The notes below the pieces were generated by a model that saw only the letters and a program-made list of their open reading frames with translations, ran no database searches and had not been told where the DNA came from. A DNA stretch of 38,539 bases, taken from the NCBI GenBank assembly GCA_030649305.1, contig JAUSFV010000028.1:1-38539 (forward strand), given 5' to 3'. Of this stretch, positions 8,132 to 15,082 are shown piece by piece. This DNA comes from a bacterium. GTDB lineage: Bacteria; Patescibacteriota; Minisyncoccia; Sungbacterales; GWA2-42-14. A program made the translations under genes and the position numbers. Numbering within the stretch: the first letter of the stretch is position 1; the number at the start of each line of letters is the position of its first letter.

Positions 8132-8644
8132 TTATTTCTTACTTCTAATCAAAAATGTTTCCGGTGTTTCTCCAAGGTCGGTAAAATCATCCGCCGCCTC
8201 TTTTAATTTTGCGGATGCGGAGCGTCCGAACGCGATTACTTCAACCTGCTTTCCCTGATTGCGCAGATACTCAATAAGCGGAACATAATCGCCGTCACCC
8301 GACACAATCACCACAACATCCACGGACGGAGAAAGGCGCACCGCGTCAATCGCAAGCCCCACGTCCCAATCTGCCTTTTTCAAACCGCCGGGGAAAATCT
8401 GTAAATCTTTGGTTTTTGTTTCAATGCCGATTTTGGTGAGCGCTTCAAAAAAAGTTTTTTCTTCGCCCGTTTCCGTACTGATGACGTATCCGACTGCGCG
8501 AATCAACTGGCGCCCCGCCGTTGCCTGTTTCAGAACTTCTTTAAAATTCACCCGCGCGTGATACAGGTTCTTTGCCGAGTGGTACATATTCTGCACGTCA
8601 AGCAGTACCGCGACGCGCTGATTTTTGTGTTTGATGACGCTCAT
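8132..8644 (-). CDS. NYN-domain (PIN-like) ribonuclease, LabA/DUF88 family
   Basis: 170 aa, essentially one NYN domain. The acidic metal-binding residues are visible: LLDVQNMY near the N-terminus (Asp16), the central DWDVGLAIDA, and SGDGDYVPLI. The C-terminal helix region EVIAFGRSASAKLKEAADDFTDL is typical of the LabA/YaiI-like group. The family cleaves RNA. Its place between rpsO and pnp suggests a part in RNA turnover, which is inference from context. The start codon directly follows a GAACAG-type palindrome (8645-8729), with no SD. Confidence 0.88.
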   Translation of the reverse strand: MSVIKHKNQRVAVLLDVQNMYHSAKNLYHARVNFKEVLKQATAGRQLIRAVGYVISTETGEEKTFFEALTKIGIETKTKDLQIFPGGLKKADWDVGLAIDAVRLSPSVDVVVIVSGDGDYVPLIEYLRNQGKQVEVIAFGRSASAKLKEAADDFTDLGETPETFLIRSKK

Positions 8645-8729
8645 ACGCGAACAGCCGCAAACAGATAGCGAACAGACGCTAACAGCTGCTGTTCGTGGCT
8701 GTTCGTCCGCTGTTCGTGTCTGTTTGTGA
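8645..8729. repeat. GAACAG-family palindromic repeat, copy 1
   Basis: Four units of the form CGCGAACAG, CGCAAACAG, GCGAACAG and CGCTAACAG are followed by four inverted units (CTGTTCG, CTGTTCG, CTGTTCG, CTGTTTG) at about 10-nt spacing. It fills the entire gap between the stop of rpsO and the start of the NYN gene. Confidence 0.85.
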
Positions 8730-8996
8730 TTATTTCTTTAACCCAAGCTTCTTCACCAATCCCGCGTGTTTCTTCGGATTCGTTTTTGCAAGATAATCAA
8801 GGTGTTTTTTCCGGCGCCCGACCATGCCCAAAAGCCCCCGTCGCGAATGGTTGTCTTTGGGGTGTTTTTTTAAGTGCGCAGCAAGCTTGGTTATTTCTTC
8901 GCTAAGCAGGGCGGCCTGCACTTCGCTTGAGCCAGTATCGGTTTTGTGCGCCTTGAATTTCTCAATAATTTTTGATTTTTGTTTGGTCTGTAACAT
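8730..8996 (-). CDS. rpsO: 30S ribosomal protein S15
   Basis: Binds 16S rRNA early in 30S assembly. 88 aa, the normal length, with the family signatures TGSSEVQAALLSEEI and HSRRGLLGMVGRRKKHLDYL. The promoter at 9005-9033 (TTGCAA-17-TACTAT) leaves only 8 nt between the -10 box and the ATG, so the transcript is predicted to be leaderless. No SD is present, which agrees with that. Confidence 0.97.
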   Translation of the reverse strand: MLQTKQKSKIIEKFKAHKTDTGSSEVQAALLSEEITKLAAHLKKHPKDNHSRRGLLGMVGRRKKHLDYLAKTNPKKHAGLVKKLGLKK

Positions 8997-9004
8997 ACCG
9001 ATTC

Positions 9005-9033
9005 ATAGTAGCATATACACGATTTTTTTGCAA
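9005..9033 (-). promoter_or_regulatory. rpsO promoter, predicted leaderless start
   Basis: TTGCAA, 17-nt spacer, TACTAT, then 8 nt to the rpsO ATG. Confidence 0.7.
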
Positions 9034-9051
9034 GAAGTGTGTAATTTGTAG

Positions 9052-9087
9052 AAAAAAGCCCCGACTCTCGTAAAGACGAGTCGGGGC
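9052..9087 (-). terminator. Intrinsic terminator of the 9109-10140 gene
   Basis: Minus-strand stem GCCCCGACTC/GAGTCGGGGC followed by TTTTTT, directly 3' of the stop codon. Confidence 0.92.
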
Positions 9088-9108
9088 ATGAAAGGATGTT
9101 GTATCCGG

Positions 9109-10140
9109 TCAGGTAATGCTGTGGTGGGGGTGTATTTTCCGGAAAGCTTGTTCTTCTTTTGGCCTCCACGCGAAATCGACGACGCTCCAACCCCACGTGT
9201 CCATGATAAGGGGCCAGACGATGTAGGCGCGGTCAGGAATTATTTCGCGGGTGATTGTCACATAGGTCGTTTCGGATTTTCCCTCCCACCCGAAGCGGTC
9301 CGACAGGATGTACTTTGCGCCGTTCTGCCGGAAGAACCACTCCTCTTTCCCGCGGAAGATTTGCCGCTGGAATACGCCCTTTTGATAGCGTGAGGGATTT
9401 TCTTTGATACGCCGCTCCATTTCGGCAAGACCTTTTTCTTTCGCGAGTTTTTGATTTTTCTCCCGTTCTTCTTCCCGCCTCAGCCGCTTTTCTTCCTCTC
9501 GCTGTCGTTCCCGCTCTTTCGCCGCTTCTGCCCACGCTCGGATCTTCTCCTGGATTTCCGGCAGGGCCTTGAGTGTACACGTCTTGGGAAGGCGCGGCGG
9601 GCGGGAATAGCTTTCCAGAAGGTATTGTTCTTCATCTGTCAGAAGTTGTGCGAGCGAGAAGCGCCTGTGGGCCTTGTAGTATTCCACAAGCTCCTCTGCC
9701 GTCTTTAGGCTCGGAGGGTATTTCAGCTTTTTGATGACCGCAAGGGTTTCCTTGATTGTTTCGGGAATCGTCTTTTGGCCCTTGAACCAGGCAAGAAATG
9801 CGACGGTTAAATTTTTCTTCGCGTATTTCTTAATTGCGGCGATGTATTGCCGTCGTTCCACCAGAGTGACTGCTTCGATTTTTTCTGTCGCAAGGTAGTG
9901 TAACAGCTTATCATAGCAGTCAGCTCCTATTAAGAGATACATACCGTTTTTCTTGTTGCGGATTGCGACGAATTGCATAATCCGCGCGTGGCAGATTTGA
10001 CAGGAGCCGTATTTCTTTCCCGTCGTGATTTCTACAACTCCGATATGGGAGAATTCCCACTCGGGCGCGGCTTCGGCAAGCGTCTTTTTTGCCGAAGCAT
10101 TAACCAGCGTCTTCTCAAACCACTCATGCTTGTAATGCAC
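9109..10140 (-). CDS. Zinc-ribbon/coiled-coil protein of unknown function
   Basis: 343 aa. The N-terminal quarter has a likely zinc site, CQICHARI (about residue 48) with GADC about 25 residues later. A charged helical region follows, then a strongly coiled-coil stretch (KERERQREEEKRLRREEEREKN, about 213-235) and a C-terminal domain rich in Trp and Tyr. I do not recognise the family. The GTG start is chosen because an ideal GGAGG SD lies 6 nt upstream and a near-perfect promoter sits at 10248-10276. It is monocistronic with its own terminator. The leader carries a boxA-like GGCTCTTTAACT and a small CCTTT-TCGC-AAAGG hairpin that overlaps the SD, so translation may be regulated. Confidence 0.78.
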   Translation of the reverse strand: MHYKHEWFEKTLVNASAKKTLAEAAPEWEFSHIGVVEITTGKKYGSCQICHARIMQFVAIRNKKNGMYLLIGADCYDKLLHYLATEKIEAVTLVERRQYIAAIKKYAKKNLTVAFLAWFKGQKTIPETIKETLAVIKKLKYPPSLKTAEELVEYYKAHRRFSLAQLLTDEEQYLLESYSRPPRLPKTCTLKALPEIQEKIRAWAEAAKERERQREEEKRLRREEEREKNQKLAKEKGLAEMERRIKENPSRYQKGVFQRQIFRGKEEWFFRQNGAKYILSDRFGWEGKSETTYVTITREIIPDRAYIVWPLIMDTWGWSVVDFAWRPKEEQAFRKIHPHHSIT

Positions 10141-10144
10141 GGCT

Positions 10145-10163
10145 TACCTCCTTTGCGAAAAGG
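10145..10163 (-). promoter_or_regulatory. SD of the 9109-10140 gene inside a small hairpin
   Basis: CCTTT-TCGC-AAAGG immediately followed by AGG. The left part of the AAAGGAGG SD is paired in the stem, 6 nt before the GTG start. Confidence 0.5.
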
Positions 10164-10247
10164 TTTTTTCGTCCGCATCCTCATCAGAACGTTCGTATAT
10201 ATTCAGAAGTTAAAGAGCCGTCATGGGGGGCAGAATTTGATATACTA

Positions 10248-10276
10248 ATTATAGCATAGATTTTATAAAAAGTCAA
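10248..10276 (-). promoter_or_regulatory. Promoter of the 9109-10140 gene
   Basis: TTGACT, 17-nt AT-rich spacer ending in atgc, TATAAT. Leader of about 100 nt. Confidence 0.82.
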
Positions 10277-10312
10277 ATAAAATATTGTGCGACAAACTGA
10301 TACAATTGAAAT

Positions 10313-10397
10313 ACACGAACAGTCACGAACAGAAAGCGAACAGGCGCTAACAGTCGCTGTTCGTGGTTGTTCGTCCGCTGTTCGCGGCTGTTAGCGA
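10313..10397. repeat. GAACAG-family palindromic repeat, copy 2
   Basis: Left-arm units CACGAACAG (twice), GCGAACAG and CGCTAACAG meet right-arm units CTGTTCG (twice, then CTGTTCGCG) and CTGTTAG. It ends one or two nt before the preferred start of the recombinase gene. It is closely similar to copy 1. Confidence 0.85.
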
Positions 10398-10398
10398 T

Positions 10399-11307
10399 AT
10401 GAGCCTCAACGAATATCACAAACAATTTCTGGAGCATCTGGAAATTGAAAAAAATCGGTCGTTGAAAACGATTGAAAATTACGACCGTTATATTCGGCGG
10501 TTTTTTGCGTTCGCGCGCATCTCCTCCCCCACCGCGATTACGGATGAGGTGATTCGTGAATATCGTTTGCATTTGAATCGTGTCAAAGACGCGCATGGCA
10601 ACACGTTAAAAAAACAAACGCAGATGTATCACCTGATTGCGCTTCGGAGTTTTTTGAAATATCTTGTGAAGCGTGATGTTAAAACGCTTCCTGCCGAGCG
10701 AATTGAACTTGGTAAAATGCCGTCGCGCGAAGTTTCGTTTTTGGAGGGGGCGGAACTTGAGCGGCTCCTAAAAGCGCCGAGCGGAAACGCGATTGCAACG
10801 CTTCGCGACCGCGCGATTTTGGAGCTTTTATTTTCCACCGGTCTTCGCGTGTCGGAATTGTGCTCCCTGAACCGTGATTCAATCAATTTGGCGCATGATG
10901 ATTTTTCCGTGCGGGGCAAGGGCGATAAAATTCGCGCGGTGTTTTTGTCGGCAACGGCAAAAGACGCGCTGAAACAGTATCTCGCAAAACGCGAAGACGT
11001 TGATGCGGCATTATTTATTCAGCATAAATATAAACCAGCGACCACGGTGGATTTGCGCCTCACTCCCCGCTCCATTCAGCGCATGATAAAAAAATACGCC
11101 GCGAAAGCGGGTATTACCAAAGAAGTTACCCCACATAAATTGCGCCACTCATTTGCAACCGACCTTTTATATGCGGGCGCTGATCTGCGTTCGGTGCAGG
11201 CACTCCTTGGCCACTCAAATATCACGACTACGCAAATCTACACCCACGTTACCGACAAGGGCCTCCGCGAGGTGCATAAAAAATTTCATGGGAAGATGAG
11301 AAAATAA
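10399..11307 (+). CDS. XerC/XerD-type tyrosine recombinase
   Basis: Site-specific recombinase, probably the chromosome-dimer resolution enzyme of the cell. It has an N-terminal SAM-like core-binding domain (SLKTIENYDRYIRRFF) and a C-terminal catalytic domain. All catalytic residues are visible: R in TGLRVSEL, K in RGKGDKIR, HKLRHSFA (H and R), H in LLGHSNI and the nucleophile Y in TQIYTHV. I prefer ATG 10399 (MSLNEYHKQ), as the family normally begins there. The track start at 10363 would translate part of the repeat. Length from 10399 is 302 aa, typical for XerD. There is no SD, and the GAACAG palindrome abuts the start. A tRNA-Lys with a duplicated 3' end lies 0.9 kb away, but no integrated element is evident. 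Confidence 0.92.
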   Translation: MSLNEYHKQFLEHLEIEKNRSLKTIENYDRYIRRFFAFARISSPTAITDEVIREYRLHLNRVKDAHGNTLKKQTQMYHLIALRSFLKYLVKRDVKTLPAERIELGKMPSREVSFLEGAELERLLKAPSGNAIATLRDRAILELLFSTGLRVSELCSLNRDSINLAHDDFSVRGKGDKIRAVFLSATAKDALKQYLAKREDVDAALFIQHKYKPATTVDLRLTPRSIQRMIKKYAAKAGITKEVTPHKLRHSFATDLLYAGADLRSVQALLGHSNITTTQIYTHVTDKGLREVHKKFHGKMRK

Positions 11308-11310
11308 ACA

Positions 11311-11345
11311 TGGAGCTCCGACCAGCAAGCTGGTCGGTATCTCCA
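11311..11345 (+). repeat. Hairpin after the XerD-like gene
   Basis: TGGAG..CCGACCAGC / GCTGGTCGG..CTCCA. The right-hand part (caagctggtcggtat) recurs almost exactly at 11418-11430 (caagctgggcggtat). There is no T-run, so it may be an RNA 3' stabiliser rather than a terminator. Confidence 0.6.
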
Positions 11346-11349
11346 TTTC

Positions 11350-11448
11350 ACCCGCCTAAATTTTGCTATACAAAACTTTGGCGGGTTTATTGTTTGTATA
11401 CCATTTATCCGCCCGGCAAGCTGGGCGGTATTCTGGACAAACAATAAA
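11350..11448. repeat. Paired-hairpin intergenic element, copy 1
   Basis: Hairpin ACCCGCC..TTTTG/CAAAA..GGCGGGT runs directly into a second inverted repeat, TTTATTGTTTGT (11386-11397) / ACAAACAATAAA (11437-11448), which encloses an inner CCGCCC/GGGCGG hairpin. The same layout occurs at 12355-12457. Confidence 0.65.
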
Positions 11449-11476
11449 AGCTGGGGCATTGGCCTCAGCTTTTTTG
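11446..11476 (-). terminator. Terminator of the 11486-11959 gene
   Basis: AAAAGCTG/CAGCTTTT stem with T-rich flanks on both sides, close to the stop codon of the minus-strand gene. Probably bidirectional. Confidence 0.75.
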
Positions 11477-11485
11477 AAATGTTTT

Positions 11486-11959
11486 TTATTTCCCCTTTTG
11501 GTATAGGGTATCGAAAAATTCAGTTGTTTCTTTATCAATCTGCGGGCATTCTTGCGCCATTGTCTCGTTGAAGATTTTCAACGCTTTTCCTATTGTTTCC
11601 GCGTCTTTCTTATTTTGAAAATCGAATTTCATGATTCCTCCGTACTTGGGCAGCCACATATAAAGGAATATTGTTTCTCCGCCAATACTCCTGTCATGGA
11701 AGGTAAGATTGATATCCACGACTTTGAAATTGGTTATGGATTCAACCAGTTTTGTTTCGGGGTCTGTTTTGCCAAACAAAGCGATACCGAACCCATCGCC
11801 TTCTTCATCATCGATCTGACAGAAATTTTTGTAGGTATGGGGCCGCTGCTCATATTCTGTGGGAAGATCCACGGTAGCAACGGTGGTCTCCGCACGGCTT
11901 ACGCCCGCGAGCATTCCTACAAATACGATGGCAAGTAATGCGGTAGTGAATCTTTTCAC
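11486..11959 (-). CDS. Secreted protein of unknown function
   Basis: 157 aa with a clear signal peptide (MKRFTTALLAIVFVGMLAGVSRAE, cleavage near residue 23). The mature domain has two cysteines (FCQID and ECPQID) that could form a disulfide, and no recognised motif. It has a GGAGG SD 8 nt before the ATG, a promoter TTGCAA-17-TATACT at 12027-12055 and a hairpin terminator, so it is a complete single-gene transcription unit. The leader contains GGTTCTTTAACC, a boxA-like core that is also a small palindrome, just upstream of the SD. Confidence 0.75.
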   Translation of the reverse strand: MKRFTTALLAIVFVGMLAGVSRAETTVATVDLPTEYEQRPHTYKNFCQIDDEEGDGFGIALFGKTDPETKLVESITNFKVVDINLTFHDRSIGGETIFLYMWLPKYGGIMKFDFQNKKDAETIGKALKIFNETMAQECPQIDKETTEFFDTLYQKGK

Positions 11960-12026
11960 GCTTTCCTCCTTATGGTTAAAGAACCAGTGGGTGCTCCCGG
12001 TATTTTTTGCGAGCGCACCTTTCGGA

Positions 12027-12055
12027 AGTATAGATTATGAGAAAATATTTTGCAA
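12027..12055 (-). promoter_or_regulatory. Promoter of the 11486-11959 gene
   Basis: TTGCAA, 17-nt spacer, TATACT. Confidence 0.65.
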
Positions 12056-12064
12056 GATTATTAA

Positions 12065-12237
12065 AATGCGCCCAGGAGGATTCGGTCACAACTCTCGCGC
12101 TTCGCGCTCGGTCGCGACCCCACCTCGCGTTCCGACCGCGGTCGGAACATGCTCCGGTTTTCGAATCCTCACGCAAGCAAAGCAGTTTGCTTGCTCTGGT
12201 CGCATTTCGCTTCGCTCAATGCGCCCAGGAGGATTCG
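12065..12237. repeat. 20-bp direct repeat of the tRNA-Lys 3' end, with hairpins between
   Basis: AATGCGCCCAGGAGGATTCG occurs at 12065-12084 and again at 12218-12237, where it is the 3' end of tRNA-Lys. The 133 bp between the copies carry a perfect 18-nt palindrome (12130-12147, TTCCGACCGCGGTCGGAA), a hairpin GCAAGCAAA/TTTGCTTGC (12173-12194) and CGCAT/ATGCG around the tRNA boundary. No ORF is supported here. Confidence 0.8.
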
Positions 12238-12292
12238 AACCTCCGACCATCTCCTTAAGAGGGAGCTGCTCTACCGGCTGAGCTATGGGCGC
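12220..12292 (-). tRNA. tRNA-Lys (anticodon CUU)
   Basis: Minus strand. Acceptor GCGCCCA/TGGGCGC with A73, D stem GCTC/GAGC, anticodon loop CTCTTAA giving anticodon CTT, and T-arm GGAGG-TTCGAAT-CCTCC. The first anticodon-stem pair (27-43, G-A) is a mismatch. CCA is not encoded. A promoter lies at 12307-12334. Confidence 0.95.
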
Positions 12293-12306
12293 GATACGCA
12301 TGATTT

Positions 12307-12334
12307 ATTGTACAAAATTTTTCTAAAAAATCAA
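12307..12334 (-). promoter_or_regulatory. tRNA-Lys promoter
   Basis: TTGATT, 16-nt spacer, TACAAT, about 14 nt before the mature 5' end. Confidence 0.65.
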
Positions 12335-12354
12335 CCCCTTGGAACATTCGGTTT

Positions 12355-12457
12355 ACCCGCCACAAATTTTTTCGAACAAAAATTTAGACGGGTTATTTTC
12401 GTTTGCCGAAATTTATTTATGTGTTCTGTCGCACAAATAAATTGCGGACGAAAATAA
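12355..12457. repeat. Paired-hairpin intergenic element, copy 2
   Basis: ACCCGCC..AAATTTTT / AAAAATTT..GACGGGT is followed at once by a long inverted repeat, TTATTTTCGT..AAATTTATTT / AAATAAATT..ACGAAAATAA. It has the same architecture as 11350-11448, including the ACCCGCC start and the shared GGGTT(T)ATT junction. Confidence 0.65.
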
Positions 12458-12500
12458 AAAAAGCCGGCGAGCAAATGGAGTCGAACCATTCGCTCGCCGG
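12456..12500 (-). terminator. Intrinsic terminator of the 12525-13949 gene
   Basis: Minus-strand stem CCGGCGAGC/GCTCGCCGG, extended by GAATGG/CCATTT, followed by seven T. A strong factor-independent terminator. Confidence 0.92.
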
Positions 12501-12524
12501 TAGTTCTGTCAGCCTTGCGGCTGG

Positions 12525-13949
12525 TTATTCTTCCGCACCCTCGTCTTCGCGGATGCGCTTGGCACCACCTCTGTCTCTCGGCTTTGGCTTGCCAGAGCTA
12601 GCGTCTCTGGACTCTGATGGTAGCCGTTCCACCCTTCCGCCTGGCTTGCCGCTGCGGTCTCCGAGTGGAGCTCCGGGACCTTCGGACCCGGGCAAACCTG
12701 ACCCATCGATGCCCTCACTCGTTGGCTTCAGCCCCTGTTCGCGGAGCTTCAATTCCATGTCGGTCGGACCCGCGGATTTCGCGGTGGATCCGGAATAGGC
12801 AACACGCTGGCCACCGAATGGCTGATCGTGCTTGCGTTCCTCCACGCCGAGCGCACCCATCAGAATCTTGCGGGCGAGCCCAGCCGACTTGCCGGACTTC
12901 TCCTGCATGCTCGCGAAGGCGAACCACGGCGTCTCCTTCTTGCGAAGGGGCTTGAACTGGAAGACGGCCATGTCAGCCAGATCGCGCACGGCGAAGTACA
13001 TCGGTGATTCGCACTCATCCAGCGATTCGCCGCCCTCGAGGGGTAGGAAAATCATCTGGGGGACACCCTGCTCGTCGGGCTCGATGCCCTGGACAAGGAA
13101 CTTGCCGAAGATAAATCGTGGACCGATCTTCAGGCGCTTCTCAAAAGGAAGATACGCCGTTGTGACGACCCGCTCGCCCATCGCGATGTGGAGCAACGCG
13201 TCTTTGAAGTCGCACTTGTCGAAGTCGGGGACGTTGAGCGTTTTGAGGTGTTTCTCCCACGTCTCCTGGCTCCGCTTCAATGCACGGTGGTGGTCGTTCA
13301 GGGCGTCACTCAACCACTTCTCCATTTCCAGGTAGTAGTGGGTGGTGTCGTCTTTCTTATGGTAGGACTGCCGGACGAAAGTCTGCCGGCAGTCGGAGCA
13401 GTTCTTCGGGTGCTCCGCCTTACCCGCCATTGTGTTCTTGTGTTCGCGTGCGGCCCTGTTCTGTGCCTGGATTGTGTCGTTCTCCTCCTTTGGGATCTCG
13501 ACGATCGCGCCGAACGCTACGAGCTCCTGGGCCAAGCCATATGGCAGGCGGTCGGTCAGGAGATCGGCGATCCACTCCTTGAAGTAGATGATCCCCAGCC
13601 GCTTCTCCTGTTTCTTGTACAGGCCGAGGTAACGCTTTTCAACCCCTTCTCTCAGACCCGGTACTGCCGCGAAGGCCTCTTCGATGATCGCCTTGGACTG
13701 GGGCAGCAAGTCGAGCGCCTTTTCAAGCGACTCCGGCAACTCTCCAGAAAGTGATCCGGTGATTTCCGGGATGATCTTGTCGGCGAGTATCTCGAGCCCA
13801 AGTTCTTTGGGTCGGTGTTCTTCTTGGACCCTGGGGGCTTCTATGGACGCCGGAACTTCGGGCTTCGTCGCATTCAGCCGGGCTTCTTTATCTGCCTTTG
13901 CTGCTTGCGCCAATCTGTCTGCCAGGGATACAAAAATCGTCGTGGTCAT
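12525..13949 (-). CDS. Large protein of unknown function with a disordered C-terminal tail; GC-rich
   Basis: The start is set at ATG 13949 (MTTTIFVSLADRL), which has a GGAGG SD 5 nt upstream. The track start at 13973 precedes the SD. 474 aa. The N-terminal part is helical and charged. One CxxC (NCSDCRQTF, near residue 180) is followed by HKKDDTTHYY. A beta-rich central region follows, then a 90-residue tail of Gly, Pro, Ser, Arg, Lys and Asp that looks disordered. No family is recognised. Base and codon use differ from the core genes: by eye it is GC-richer, with AAG/GAG/CTC/CTG preferred where neighbours use AAA/GAA/TTT. This could mean transfer or a different expression class. Confidence 0.75.
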   Translation of the reverse strand: MTTTIFVSLADRLAQAAKADKEARLNATKPEVPASIEAPRVQEEHRPKELGLEILADKIIPEITGSLSGELPESLEKALDLLPQSKAIIEEAFAAVPGLREGVEKRYLGLYKKQEKRLGIIYFKEWIADLLTDRLPYGLAQELVAFGAIVEIPKEENDTIQAQNRAAREHKNTMAGKAEHPKNCSDCRQTFVRQSYHKKDDTTHYYLEMEKWLSDALNDHHRALKRSQETWEKHLKTLNVPDFDKCDFKDALLHIAMGERVVTTAYLPFEKRLKIGPRFIFGKFLVQGIEPDEQGVPQMIFLPLEGGESLDECESPMYFAVRDLADMAVFQFKPLRKKETPWFAFASMQEKSGKSAGLARKILMGALGVEERKHDQPFGGQRVAYSGSTAKSAGPTDMELKLREQGLKPTSEGIDGSGLPGSEGPGAPLGDRSGKPGGRVERLPSESRDASSGKPKPRDRGGAKRIREDEGAEE

Positions 13950-14086
13950 GTCTTCCTCCTTGTTGTGGGACATATAGTGCCCCGGGTTTTACTGCGGTTG
14001 GTGGGCTGTGTGTTAGTGGGTTACGTTACGGTTACTGCTCGGCTTTTTGTGTATTGAAAAAATGTCGTTTCTCCCGGATGATTGTT

Positions 14087-14833
14087 TTATCCCGCTTTGT
14101 CCTCCTTTTTCCCAAATCCCAACAGTTTACAGAGTCGTTGCGCGGCGGAGGTATCTTTTTCTACCGCTTCGCGTTTTCGCTCTTTGGCGAGCTCATTTTC
14201 CTCAAGGCGTTTTTGTTCTGCCACGAGTTTTTCTGCTTCAGCGTGTTGTTCTGTCAGACGTTCTTCTTTGAGCTGTTCCTCTTCGGCGCGCTGTTTTTCC
14301 GCGGCGCGATACTCCATGGCCGCCATAGTGTCCATGACGTATGCCCGATGCTGTGCGCCGAAGTGCTGAGTAATCGTATCAAGATCGCCGAAGCATGAAG
14401 AAATCCAGATTGGCTCCCAGAGATCCAGGAACGTTATCTGAAATTTCTCCCCATACTGTTCCGCGATGACTACTACGCCCTCCTGTCCCTCGTGGAGCGT
14501 GAGCGTATATCGATCGTCGGATACCTCATCAATGTTTGGTTGATATGTATCTCCCAAAGGATCGGCGGGTACAAACATCGGAAAAAACTTCGGTTCTCCT
14601 TCGGTAAAAAACCGTACGGCAAGAGACATTTTTCCGTATCTGCCTCGTCGCACGTCCTGCTGTACGGGTGGAGTCAGGAATATTTCCGAATTTTTGCTCC
14701 GTGTAATTTCTATGATCTGCGTAGTGCCGTTTTTTTCGAAACCGCGAAATTTCAACTCGATTCGTAGTGGTTTGAGCATTGCTTCGTGTTCCGCGCCACA
14801 TTCTTGCGGCGCACGTTCTTCTGGCGTGTCCAT
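14087..14833 (-). CDS. Protein of unknown function with a long C-terminal coiled coil
   Basis: The start is ATG 14833 (MDTPEERAPQ), chosen for the GGAGG SD 5 nt upstream. The track start at 14893 lies inside the leader. 248 aa. A beta-rich N-terminal domain of about 150 residues is followed by a Glu/Lys/Ala coiled coil (EYRAAEKQRAEEEQLKEERL, about 170-230) and a short basic tail. No signal peptide, no TM segment and no recognised family. The promoter at 14971-15000 gives a leader of about 130 nt that contains a strong 14-bp hairpin, so post-transcriptional control is possible. Confidence 0.72.
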   Translation of the reverse strand: MDTPEERAPQECGAEHEAMLKPLRIELKFRGFEKNGTTQIIEITRSKNSEIFLTPPVQQDVRRGRYGKMSLAVRFFTEGEPKFFPMFVPADPLGDTYQPNIDEVSDDRYTLTLHEGQEGVVVIAEQYGEKFQITFLDLWEPIWISSCFGDLDTITQHFGAQHRAYVMDTMAAMEYRAAEKQRAEEEQLKEERLTEQHAEAEKLVAEQKRLEENELAKERKREAVEKDTSAAQRLCKLLGFGKKEDKAG

Positions 14834-14888
14834 TGAAACCTCCGAAGATGTGTTTTTGTGTCTGTAAAAGACCAGTTCCCGAAAATCG

Positions 14889-14931
14889 GGCAAAATTAAA
14901 GAAAACTCGCGCGCGTTTCTTTAATTTTGTC
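14889..14931 (-). promoter_or_regulatory. Strong hairpin in the leader of the 14087-14833 gene
   Basis: CAAAATTAAAGAAA (14891-14904) and TTTCTTTAATTTTG (14916-14929) form a perfect 14-bp stem with a GC-rich loop. It lies between the predicted transcript start and the SD. There is no T-run, so a plain terminator is less likely than a regulatory or protein-binding hairpin. Confidence 0.6.
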
Positions 14932-14970
14932 CGAATTCCACGTAAATTCTACGGGCAACTCTCTAAAAAC

Positions 14971-15000
14971 ATTATAGCATAAATACTATATATATGTCAA
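14971..15000 (-). promoter_or_regulatory. Promoter of the 14087-14833 gene
   Basis: TTGACA, 18-nt spacer ending in atgc, TATAAT. The 15 bases CCAACTATTGACATA across and upstream of the -35 are identical to those of the 36005-36697 gene promoter. Confidence 0.82.
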
Positions 15001-15033
15001 TAGTTGGGATGGCTCACGATAAATAATAGTAGT

Positions 15034-15066
15034 AAGGGCCGGCACATGAAGCGTGCCGGCCCTTGA
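15034..15066 (-). terminator. Hairpin 3' of the 15083-15718 gene
   Basis: GGGCCGGCAC/GTGCCGGCCC perfect 10-bp stem 20 nt after the stop codon. The T-tract is weak (TTACTACTATTATT). Confidence 0.75.
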
Positions 15067-15082
15067 TAGTCGTGTTGTGAGG

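Noticed and set aside
10313-11307. GAACAG palindromes next to the XerD-like gene considered as integron attC sites
   Set aside because: They lack the R/L core GTTRRRY layout, occur before unrelated genes, and no cassette array is present. The recombinase looks like a plain XerC/XerD type without the IntI extra domain.
13188-13754. 188-aa plus-strand ORF opposite the 12525-13949 gene
   Set aside because: Antisense to a gene with SD, terminator and coherent composition. The ORF has no start signal and arises from the GC-rich complement.
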